From the NCBI GenBank assembly GCA_009746045.1, contig RPFO01001074.1, positions 78,501 to 142,500 of the forward strand: DNA of 64,000 nt. The letters are read 5' to 3'. Of this stretch, positions 44,701 through 56,700 are shown piece by piece. Position 1 is the stretch's first letter; each line of letters starts with the position of its first letter. The notes under the pieces are model-generated. The model was not told where the DNA came from, made no database searches, and was given only the letters and a program-made list of their open reading frames with translations. The stretch comes from Mesostigma viride. Taxonomy: Eukaryota; Streptophyta; Mesostigmatophyceae; Mesostigmatales; Mesostigmataceae. Made by a program: the position numbers and the translations under genes.

Positions 44701-47700
44701 TCCGTCGCGGTTTCTGCCCCTGCTGCCTCTCCCGTGCTGCATCCGCTCACGCCATCCTCCATCCTGTCCGCAGGCCCCCTTCCCGCTGGAGCTGTACGAG
44801 CTGTTGGCCATGTGCCGCCCGTTCTACGCCACCCTCGCCGGCAAGAAGCTGAGCCCTTGGGTATTGTGTGGCGGGGGCGAGGGCCCCTGCTGGCAACCGC
44901 CACCACCACCCCCTGCACTGCCTGTCTCCAAGAATAAGCAGCTCTTTGTCAGCGTGGGGGGGCAGCTGTTACTACGAGACGACGCCAAGGTATAGCGGTG
45001 GCTGTTGATGCGGTGGCGCCAGCGGCAGCTGTATGGGACCTGCTATACTTTATAAACAGTGCTTTGGATTTAAACGTGGCAGGAAGGATTTGGAGCGGGC
45101 TTGCCACATGGGGCAGTAAGGTAGCATGCTGCCGTGCAGTCACAACGGTGCCCAGGCCCACTTCACAGGCGCACACAGCCAGGTCACTTTTCTGGGGGAA
45201 GTCCCCTGTCACCCTGTGGTGCAAGGTGGATGCTGCGGAGGAACTTTTTTTGATGGAGTGCATGGGGCTGGTGACCTGGCTGCTTGCACCTGTGATGCCT
45301 GGGGGTGGTGACCTGGCTGCTTGCACCTGTGGTGCTTCGAGCCACTAGGCACTGCAGGTACTGTGGCGCAGTGCGCTGTCTTCCTGCCCGTTGTAGCGTG
45401 AATGCCCCTCCCTGCCAGGGATAAATTTTGTGCCACGCAGAGCACCAGCACCAGTACCAGCACTAGCACCAGCACCAGCACCAGCACCAGCACCAGCACC
45501 AGCACCAGCACCAGCACCAGCACCAGCACCAGCACCAGCACCAGCACCAGCACCAGCACCAGCACCAGCACCAGCACCAGCACCAGCACCAGCACCAGCA
45601 CCAGCACCAGCACCAGCACCAGCACCTGCACCTGCACCAGCGAATACCCCCTGGAAAGCAGATCCCTCTGTAAAAGCAGCAGCTTGGCGGCTGTGGCGGC
45701 CTTCCTCCCGACACGGCAAGCAGTGGGAAAAGCAGCTTATGCAGCGTTGCCGTGATGCCCTGGTTTGCCGTCGCATGGTGACTGGTGGCAGGGTGCGTTG
45801 GTGTCCCTCAGTAGAGCCTTACTGCTGATGACCCAGAACCACCTCGCACTGTTGGGGTGCCCTCCATGCGCCACCTATGCGCAAGGTATATAGCACAGTG
45901 TCATGGTGCCAGGTGTTAGCAGATGATTGGCTTGAACGTATCCATATCTTCTTGCGGGTCGCCCTATCTGTCTCCTCTTGCGCCTCACCCCATCCCTGTC
46001 TCTGTGCTGCTACACAACCGTCCACGGCCCATAGGTCTCCGTTCTTGACTCGATTGTGCAGGGGGGTGACGGCGTATGGGAGGGCCTGCGGGTGTACGAG
46101 GGGAAGGTGTTTGAGCTGGAACGACACCTGGACCGGTGAGTGTGCATGCGCCACCTGGACCGGTGAGTGTGCATGCGCCACCTGGACCGGTGAGTGTGCA
46201 TGCGCCACCTGGACCGGTGAGTGTGCATGCGCCACCTGGACCGGTGAGTGTGCATGCGCCACCTGGACCGGTGAGTGTGCATGCGCCACCTGGACCGGTG
46301 AGTGCGCATTCGCCACCTGGACAGGTGAGTGTGCATGCGCCACCTGGACCGGTGAGTGCGCATTCGCCACCTGGACCGGTGAGTGTGCATGCGCCACCTG
46401 GACCGGTGAATGTGAATGCGCCACCTGGACCGGTGAGTGTGCATGCGCCACCTGGACAGGTGAGTGTGCATGCGCCACCTGGACCGGTGAGTGTGCATGC
46501 GCCACCTGGACCGGTGAGTGTGCATGCGCCACCTGGACCGGTGAGTGCGCATTCGCCACCTGGACAGGTGAATGTGAATGCGACACCTGGATAGGTGAAT
46601 GTGAATGCGACACCTGGATAGGTGAATGTGAATGCGACACCTGGACAGGTGAGTTTGCATGCCGGCTGAACCGGTACATGAGTGCACAGCAGGTTGGCGG
46701 CCACCATACGTTGGGATGTAACGGAATAGGTAGGACCTGGATGCTGTGTGCGGCTGCTGGCTGCCTTGAGCATCTGTTGCAGTTTGATCTGTGTTCGGGT
46801 ATTTGCCTGACTTTTTGGCAGTTGTCTCTCCCTATATGATGCAGTTTGCACACAAAACCTTCTTTGTCCTGGCTGCGGTGGGGAGTCATGTGGAGCTACA
46901 GCTCTGCACGAGTACCTGCGCCTGCACTCGCGAAGCCTTTTGCAGGCGTTGCCTGCCTAGAGTTGTCCACGTTTTACCTTGCTGCACTCGTGCACAAAGG
47001 GCGCTCCTATCCCCGTGCACGCTTTGACTTTGCAGGAGAGCGAGGAATGTTTTCTCTCATCATGGGTGGCTGCATGGGGGCCAGTAGGGGGAGCATTATG
47101 CAGACGTGCAAGGTTCAGGGCATAGCGTGCCGGCACATTGCACGCTGACTTGTTACCTCCATGATCTGTGTGGCATGCAAGCAGGCTGTTTGATTCGGCC
47201 AAGGCCATGGCGTTCCAGGGTGTGCCGACGCGCGAACAGGTACGGGCGCAGGTGTGCACCTGGGGCCCAAGAAGAAACACATGGACCTTTTGTTTGAGCG
47301 CTGTTTGCTAATTCCCCAAGAAGAAACACATGGACCTTTTGTTTGAGCGCTGTTTGCTAATTCTTAATGCTGTATTAGTACGTGCAAGTGTAGGCAGGTA
47401 CGAGGAGAACTGACTCATCGGACGGCCAGATCCGTGAACGAAACCCGAATGCCGATGAGATTTGTAGAGATTTTATGCATGTGTCGGGAACATTGCCCTT
47501 ATCCTCCTTGTGTGGATGGTTGTTATCTTTGGGTTGCGTGCCCAGACAGATGGGAATTTTTGCAGTGATTCTTTTCTTTTGTCTGCTTCTCTTTCTGTCC
47601 TGCTGAAGGCTGCAAACAATCTGCGAGCTTCCTTTCAGCATCCAATTTTGTTCTATGTAGGGAGTCGCTTCTTTGTTATTCTGAAAGTGACGAAGAATTT

Positions 47701-50700
47701 GAATATCGTGCTGCTTTCACAAAGTGTTAATCATTGTGTGGAAGCGTTAGCACAAAACGATTCATGCTGCCTGCTTGGTGCTTTCGTGCAACTGCAGTTT
47801 CTCCTCTCAAGAGTCTTTACCCCTTTGGTTTTCTCCCGTGACACACCCCCTCTGATCCCATGCCATTCATGCTCGGTGCCACGGTATGCAAACTGTTCGG
47901 TACAACGCTGGCTGGCACTGGATGTGCATGCATGGTCCTCACTGCTGTATGCCATAGCTCTGACTTAGTAAAATGGCCAGGCTGGGAAAACCCAGGCAAT
48001 TAATTAATTAATTAAGAATATACCTCCGTGGGGAGGATATGTAACACATATCCCTGAGAAGGGGCATAGCTGAGAAGGGGCATATGGTTTTCAATACATT
48101 CTAGGCGACAACCTGCAGGTGGTTGGTGTAAACTGCCACCTACTCGGGGTGCACAATTGAGGTGCACTTGCACCACCATGTATTCCAGCAGCTGTGCAAA
48201 GTTGGGGACATGGGGTGGAAGATGATCATGGCTAGGCTTGATGGCTTTGGCGTGATGGCGCCTCAGCAGAGAGTGGCTCTCTGCATGGGCAAAGCATGGC
48301 TGACTCATAGCGGTTGCAGTAGGGCTGCCCCATGGTCCAGAGCGCACAGATAGGCTTGGAACACATTTAGAGGCGCCGGTTTGGGAGAATATAAAGGCCT
48401 CTCCCAGAGCCTGAGGGTTGTTAGGGGCCGGGTTGGGTCAGACGTCTGAAAAGTCAGAAACTCAGGGGGGGAAACCGACGTCGGTTACCCAGGGGAGGAA
48501 TCCGACGCCGAAACCGACGGCCAGGGTGGAACCTTGCCAGTGTCAGGTGGTGTGCCTACTGTACCCTAGTATTGACCAATGACAGACTGAATTCTACTAA
48601 TGAGACAACTATGGGCGGTTCTCATGCAAACTTGGATGCGTAGTCCGCCCCAACTCAGAGTATGGATCACACTGTATACTGCAGCTCCAGAGTCCAGGCC
48701 CACGCAGCCGCGTCGCCGTCGGCGGCGTCGGATTCGCGTCGGAAACTTGAGGCCGCGAAACGGCGTCGCGACGCGTCGAAAACGCAGGAGGGTGCCGTCT
48801 GACCCAGCCCCGGTTAGGGGCATACCCAGGGTTAATCCACAACCCAGGCAATACACCCCTATTTTGCTATGCCTAGACATCCTTGCCCGGCAAGTATGTA
48901 GTGGCTTCCTTATACTTTCTGCGTCCCGAATATTGAGCCCATCAAGCTTGTCCTGGTACATCGGCATGCACGTACTAGCACATATCGGGACGTTGGGGTG
49001 GTCACAAGGGACCATGCACGCGGCTGGTATAAGGGACCTGCTGTCAGAGTTTTGCCTGATTTATGCGGTGCCGTTGGGTGGCGAAAGGACCGCGCCTGGG
49101 GATGCTCCCATGCCATACTCGTTTGGCACTTCAAGTTGACGTCATGGGCTAGGGATGGTGTTGTTACGATCTCGCGTCCGCAGGTGCGGGAGGAGATTGT
49201 GCGGACGCTCGCGATCAACGGCATGAAGGACCACGCGCACATCCGGCTCACGCTGACCCGGGGCAAGAAGGTGAGGACCGCGTCGTAGGCGGCCAGCAAC
49301 CGCGGTGGGTTCCAGTGGCGGACAACTGGTGGACGGCATCCTGGCGTCACCAGCCAGTTTGTGGAAACCAAATGTGTGCAGAAATTGTACTAGCGCCGCG
49401 ATCAACGCTCGCTGTGGGCACAGTTGGTGTTATGCCTTGCGGATGCCGCAAAAGCCCAAGAGGCGATGCGGCCCGAACCACTGACCACGACTGCACAGTC
49501 AGAAACGTGCTATTTCCAGTCAAATTTTGCAGCTATAGCTGAGCAAGTGCCCTGTGCTGCATTCCGAGAGTTCGGATTTGTAACTCTTGTATGAGTCAGC
49601 TCTGCTGCAGGGGGGTTGCAGAACTTGAAGATTTCTTAGTTTGCTGCCCTTTCAGATCACCATCCCGCCAGGCAGGTTCAAGAAGCTCCAGCAACTGGGT
49701 GGTAGTTTATGTGGGTTTATGAGCCAGTAAGCCAGGTTATGTCCCGCCAACCTTAGGCAAGCACTTTGATACGTGCCACGCCGGCGCTATCCAGCGGTTT
49801 TGTGCCATTGAGTATTGCGGGGTGGTGAGTGGGGGAAGCTATTTCTTTGCGGTTTAGGTGTGGCCCCAGCCATCAGTGTAAGCCTCCTACGAGTCTAGTG
49901 GCAGCAGCTGGGGGGGAAACAGTGCCTCAGACTAGGACCATGGCCGCCGTGTGTGCCTTAAGCTACCGGTTGTGGATGCTTGCAGCTCAGGGGATCCATG
50001 ACCCGGTCACAAGGTGTGTTCAACAGCCGCTGCCATGAAAACATCGCATGGCTTGCGCAGGTGACGTCGGGGATGAGCCCCGAGTTCAACAAGTACGGCT
50101 GCACCCTGATCGGTACGCGTGCCGCACGCATACAAGCCACATGCCACGCGCTGGTAGCCGTACGTTGTGTTCGGGCGCACCTCTAGTGCCCGTGTTCTGT
50201 TCAGTATGGGGGCCACCTGTGCAAATTAGGGGTGCTTTACCAGGATTTTATTTGTGGAAAGTAGAATGAAGTTGATGGCTTCTTGGATTCTGTGAACTTT
50301 GGTACATGGCCCACCTACTTTACCCACACGGCACACATTAGCTTACCGAATTGGCTATGCCCGGGTAGCCATGCACCATGGCCACGCTGGGGACTTCCTA
50401 CGCCCCTATCATGTATACATTTGTATTTATGTCCGCTGCACCATATGCACCATGATGTACGTGTATTGGGCTAGAAAAAACGCTATTCAGTTGTGCCATC
50501 TACTCTGCTTTGCGACTCAACTGAGGCATAGGGTTGATTGTTCAGCTGGATTTGAAATGTATGTGTGGGAAAATGGCCAGCTTGTACCTTCACACCTGTT
50601 CTTTATACGGAGGCAATTGTGCTCTGGGGTGTCACAGCGCATGAAAGTTGACGGGACAGCAATGTTGTGCAAAGAGAGGGATGCCCGCCATGAACAGCAT

Positions 50701-53700
50701 ATTCTGTTGCTTAGGCATGTTGAAGTAGCTTAGACGTGGGACGCGGGTTGCCCTGCTGGGTTGTGCTCCTGTTCTTGCCGGCAACCATGCCCCGACCAGT
50801 TTTGGCGGAATGGAAACCTCCTGTGTACGACAACACCAAGGGGGTGACGCTCATTACGGCATCAGTCCGACGGAACCCGCCGCAGTGTGTGGACTCTAAA
50901 ATTCATCACAACAATCTGATCAATAACATCATGGCAAAGGTAAGGACGTCATCAGCCAGGCTGCTTAGAAAATAGTAGAAATTATATGTAGTAGTATTTT
51001 ATGTCAGTACTTATTTAAATGGCTGTGACCGTACTTCAGTTTACTTCTCTGCTGAGCCATGAAGCTCATATACGTACAGTAGGAGATCATTCACACTGAG
51101 TTCTGCATGTGGGTGTTGTGGGTTTCAAGCTGCACTTGCGAAAAGCCTCCTTGACAGTTCATGAAACGCAGGGCAGTGTGAGCTTGTAGACGATGTGATA
51201 GCGCTTGCAGCAGCATGATGCAGACACGGTTGTTAGGAGGGGGGTCTTTCAAACCCGAGCTGATTTTATCCAGAGATGCCCAGGCGCACGTTGCTGGTGA
51301 GCAGTGTGGAGCAGTGTGAAGCGTTTCTGGAATAGCTGCAAGTGCTTGCTTTTTGCATGCCAACCATAGTGCAAGCCGGAACCAAGCCTTTTGTCTTCTT
51401 GCCACGCAATTTCATCACTGGCCAACTGTGCCCTAAACCCGAAACCCTAAAACAATCAGGTCGCTCCTCTTGGCATCCCATCCATAAGTAAAAATACATA
51501 ATTGTGGGTCGCTCCTTTTGGCATTCCAACCCATTTTCTGGGGCCCTCCGTCTTGTGCCAGATTGAGGCAAACGTGGCGGGCGCGGCGGACGCTGTCATG
51601 CTGGATGTGGAGGGCTTTGTGGCCGAGACAAACGCCACAAACATCGTACGTAGCCACCTCGGCACATCGCACGGGGCAAGCTTAGGCTCTCAGGCTCGCG
51701 CGTGCTGGCTGCTATCCTTGCCCGGCCTGGGATTGGTCTTTGTGGGCTCTATGGCGCAGGTTGTGCAGGCTTTCTCATGCTCAAGGGGGAGGTTCTGGTG
51801 TTTTTTGGCATTGTCAGTTTGCTACTATCAATCAAACACTATGTCCTTCCTACTCGGCCCAAAGGGAACCTTAGGCATCAGTTAGTGTAATGTGCAACAC
51901 AACGTTTCTGCAAACGACAGCAAGCGCCTTGCGAGCTGGGCAAGCAGCCAGGGGAATCGCGTTCTGCGTCATGCTTTATCCAGGGGAAGCAGCCAGGGGA
52001 ATCGCGTTCTGCGTCATGCTTTATCCAGGGGAAGCAGCCAGGGGAATCGCGTTTTGTGTCATGCTTTATCCAGGGGAAGCAGCCAGGGGAATCGCGTTTT
52101 GTGTCATGCTTTATCCAGGGGAAGCAGCCAGGGGAATCGCGTTCTGCGTCATGCTTTATCCAGGGGAAGCAGCCAGGGGAATCGCGTTCTGTGTCATGCT
52201 TTATCCAGGGGAAGCAGCCAGGGGAATCGCGTTCTGTGTCATGCTTTATCCAGGGGAAGCAGCCAGGGGAATCGCGTTCTGCGTCATGCTTTATCCAGGG
52301 GAAGCAGCCAGGGGAATCGCGTTCTGCGTCATGCTTTATCCAGGGGAAGCAGCCAGGGGAATCGCGTTCTGCGTCATGCTTTATCCAGGGGAAGCAGCCA
52401 GGGGAATCGCGTTCTGCGTCATGCTTTATCCAAGGGAAGCAGCCAGGGGAATCGCGTTCTGCGTCATGCTTTATCCAGGGGAAGCAGCCAGGGGAATCGC
52501 GTTCTGTGTCATGCTTTATCCAGGGGAAGCAGCCAGGGGAATCGCGTTCTCTGTCATGCTTTATCCAGGGGAAGCAGCCAGGGGAATCGCGTTCTGCGTC
52601 ATGCTTTATCCAGCGGAAGCAGCCAGGGGAATCGCGTTCTGCGTCATGCTTTATCCAGGGGAAGCAGCCAGGGGAATCGCGTTCTGCGTCATGCTTTATC
52701 CAGGGGAAGCAGCCAGGGGAATCGCGTTCTGTGTCATGCTTTATCCAGGGGAAGCAGCCAGGGGAATCGCGTTCTGCGTCATGCTTTATCCAGGGGAAGC
52801 AGCCAGGGGAATCGCGTTTTGTGTCATGCTTTATCCAGGGGAAGCAGCCAGGGGAATCGCGTTCTGTGTCATGCTTTATCCAGGGGAAGCAGCCAGGGGA
52901 ATCGCGTTCTGCGTCATGCTTTATCCAGGGGAAGCAGCCAGGGGAATCGCGTTCTGTGTCATGCTTTATCCAGGGGAAGCAGCCAGGGGAATCGCGTTCT
53001 GTGTCATGCTTTATCCAGGGGAAGCAGCCAGGGGAATCGCGTTCTGCGTCATGCTTTATCCAGGGGAAGCAGCCAGGGGAATCGCGTTCTGCGTCATGCT
53101 TTATCCAGGGGAAGCAGCCAGAGGAATCGCGTTCTGCGTCATGCTTTATCCAGGGGAAGCAGCCAGGGGAATCGCGTTCTGCGTCATGCTTTATCCAAGG
53201 GAAGCAGCCAGGGGAATCGCGTTCTGCGTCATGCTTTATCCAGGGGAAGCAGCCAGGGGAATCGCGTTCTGTGTCATGCTTTATCCAGGGGAAGCAGCCA
53301 GGGGAATCGCGTTCAGCGTCATGCTTTATCCAGGGGAAGCAGCCAGGGGAATCGCGTTCTGCGTCATGCTTTATCCAGGGGAAGCAGCCAGGGGAATCGC
53401 GTTCTGCGTCATGCTTTATCCAGGGGAAGCAGCCAGGGGAATCGCGTTCTGCGTCATGCTTTATCCAGGGGAAGCAGCCAGGGGAATCGCGTTCTGTGTC
53501 ATGCTTTATCCAGGGGAAGCAGCCAGGGGAATCGCGTTCTGCGTCATGCTTTATCCAGGGGAAGCAGCCAGGGGAATCGCGTTTTGTGTCATGCTTTATC
53601 CAGGGGAAGCAGCCAGGGGAATCGCGTTTTGTGTCATGCTTTATCCAGGGGAAGCAGCCAGGGGAATCGCGTTCTGCGTCATGCTTTATCCAGGGGAAGC

Positions 53701-56700
53701 AGCCAGGGGAATCGCGTTCTGCGTCATGCTTTATCCAGGGGAAGCAGCCAGGGAAATCGCGTTCTGCGTCATGCTTTATCCAGGGGAAGCCGCCAGGGGA
53801 ATCGCGTTCTGTGTCATGCTTTATCCAGGGGAAGCAGCCAGGGGAATCGCGTTTTGTGTCATGCTTTATCCAGGGGAAGCAGCCAGGGGAATCGCGTTCT
53901 GTGTCATGCTTTATCCAGGGGAAGCAGCCAGGGGAATCGCGTTCTGCGTCATGCTTTATCCAGGGGAAGCAGCCAGGGGAATCGCGTTCTGTGTCATGCT
54001 TTATCCAGGGGAAGCAGCCAGGGGAATCGCGTTCTGCGTCATGCTTTATCCAGGGGAAGCAGCCAGGGGAATCGCGTTTGCGTCATGCTTTATCCAGGGG
54101 AAGCAGCCAGGGGAATCGCGTTTTGTGTCATGCTTTATCCAGGGGAAGCAGCCAGGGGAATCGCGTTCTGTGTCATGCTTTATCCAGGGGAAGCAGCCAG
54201 GGGAATCGCGTTCTGTGTCATGCTTTATCCAGGGGAAGCAGCCAGGGGAATCGCGTTCTGTGTCATGCTTTATCCAGGGGAAGCAGCCAGGGGAATCGCG
54301 TTCTGTGTCATGCTTTATCCAGGGGAAGCAGCCAGGGGAATCGCGTTTTGTGTCATGCTTTATCCAGGGGAAGCAGCCAGGGGAATCGCGTTCTGCGTCA
54401 TGCTTTATCCAGGGGAAGCAGCCAGGGGAATCGCGTTCTGCGTCATGCTTTATTCAGCGGAAGCAGCCAGGGGAATCGCGTTCTGTGTCATGCTTTATCG
54501 AGGGGAAGCAGCCAGGGGAATCGCGTTCTGCGTCATGCTTTATCCAGGGGAAGCAGCCAGGGGAATCGCGTTCTGTGTCATGCTTTATCCAGGGGAAGCA
54601 GCCAGGGGAATCGCGTTCTGCGTCATGCTTTATCCAAGGGAAGCAGCCAGGGGAATCGCGTTCTGCGTCATGCTTTATCCAGGGGAAGCAGCCAGGGGAA
54701 TCGCGTTCTGTGTCATGCTTTATCCAGGGGAAGCAGCCAGGGGAATCGCGTTCAGCGTCATGCTTTATCCAGGGGAAGCAGCCAGGGGAATCGCGTTCTG
54801 CGTCATGCTTTATCCAGGGGAAGCAGCCAGGGGAATCGCGTTCTGCGTCATGCTTTATCCAGGGGAAGCAGCCAGGGGAATCGCGTTCTGCGTCATGCTT
54901 TATCCAGGGGAAGCAGCCAGGGGAATCGCGTTCTGTGTCATGCTTTATCCAGGGGAAGCAGCCAGGGGAATCGCGTTCTGCGTCATGCTTTATCCAGGGG
55001 AAGCAGCCAGGGGAATCGCGTTTTGTGTCATGCTTTATCCAGGGGAAGCAGCCAGGGGAATCGCGTTTTGTGTCATGCTTTATCCAGGGGAAGCAGCCAG
55101 GGGAATCGCGTTCTGCGTCATGCTTTATCCAGGGGAAGCAGCCAGGGGAATCGCGTTCTGCGTCATGCTTTATCCAGGGGAAGCAGCCAGGGAAATCGCG
55201 TTCTGCGTCATGCTTTATCCAGGGGAAGCCGCCAGGGGAATCGCGTTCTGTGTCATGCTTTATCCAGGGGAAGCAGCCAGGGGAATCGCGTTTTGTGTCA
55301 TGCTTTATCCAGGGGAAGCAGCCAGGGGAATCGCGTTCTGTGTCATGCTTTATCCAGGGGAAGCAGCCAGGGGAATCGCGTTCTGCGTCATGCTTTATCC
55401 AGGGGAAGCAGCCAGGGGAATCGCGTTCTGTGTCATGCTTTATCCAGGGGAAGCAGCCAGGGGAATCGCGTTCTGCGTCATGCTTTATCCAGGGGAAGCA
55501 GCCAGGGGAATCGCGTTTTGTGTCATGCTTTATCCAGGGGAAGCAGCCAGGGGAATCGCGTTCTGCGTCATGCTTTATCCAGGGGAAGCAGCCAGGGGAA
55601 TCGCGTTCTGTGTCATGCTTTATCCAGGGGAAGCAGCCAGGGGAATCGCGTTCTGTGTCATGCTTTATCCAGGGGAAGCAGCCAGGGGAATCGCGTTCTG
55701 TGTCATGCTTTATCCAGGGGAAGCAGCCAGGGGAATCGCGTTCTGTGTCATGCTTTATCCAGGGGAAGCAGCCAGGGGAATCGCGTTTTGTGTCATGCTT
55801 TATCCAGGGGAAGCAGCCAGGGGAATCGCGTTCTGCGTCATGCTTTATCCAGGGGAAGCAGCCAGGGGAATCGCGTTCTGCGTCATGCTTTATTCAGCGG
55901 AAGCAGCCAGGGGAATCGCGTTCTGTGTCATGCTTTATCGAGGGGAAGCAGCCAGGGGAATCGCGTTCTGCGTCATGCTTTATCCAGGGGAAGCAGCCAG
56001 GGGAATCGCGTTCTGTGTCATGCTTTATCCAGGGGAAGCAGCCAGGGGAATCGCGTTCTGCGTCATGCTTTATCCAGGGGAAGCAGCCAGGGGAATCGCG
56101 TTGTGCGTCATGCTTTATCCAGGGGAAGCAGCCAGGGGAATCGCGTTCTGTGTCATGCTTTATCCAGGGGAAGCAGCCAGGGGAATCGCGTTCTGCGTCA
56201 CGCTTTATCCAGGGGAAGCAGCCAGGGGAATCGCGTTCTGCGTCATGCTTTATCCAGGGGAAGCAGCCAGGGGAATCGCGTTCTGTGTCATGCTTTATCC
56301 AGGGGAAGCAGCCAGGGGAATCGCGTTCTGCGTCATGCTTTATCCAGGGGAAGCAGCCAGGGGAATCGCGTTCTGCGTCATGCTTTATCCAGGGGAAGCA
56401 GCCAGGGGAATCGCGTTCTGTGTCATGCTTTATCCAAGGGAAGCAGCCAGGGGAATCGCGTTCTGTGTCATGCTTTATCCAGGGGAAGCAGCCAGGGGAA
56501 TCGCGTTCTGCGTCATGCTTTATCCAGCGGAAGCAGCAAGGGAATCGCGTTTTGTGTCATGCTTTATCCAGGGGAAGCAGCCAGTTGAATCGCGTTCTGT
56601 GTCATGCTTTATCCAGGGGAAGCAGCCAGGGGAATCGCGTTCTGCGTCATGCTTTATCCAGGGGAAGCAGCCAGGGGAATCGCGTTCTGCGTCATGCTTT

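Noticed and set aside
45877-46889. Cys/Thr-rich 320-codon ORF and minus-strand ORFs over intron 10
   Set aside because: Product of the 27-bp array; the real reading is exon 10 ending at 46135.
48360-49140. Possible retroelement fragment in intron 11
   Set aside because: The Arg-rich ORFs there have no domain, and I found no terminal repeats or target duplication.
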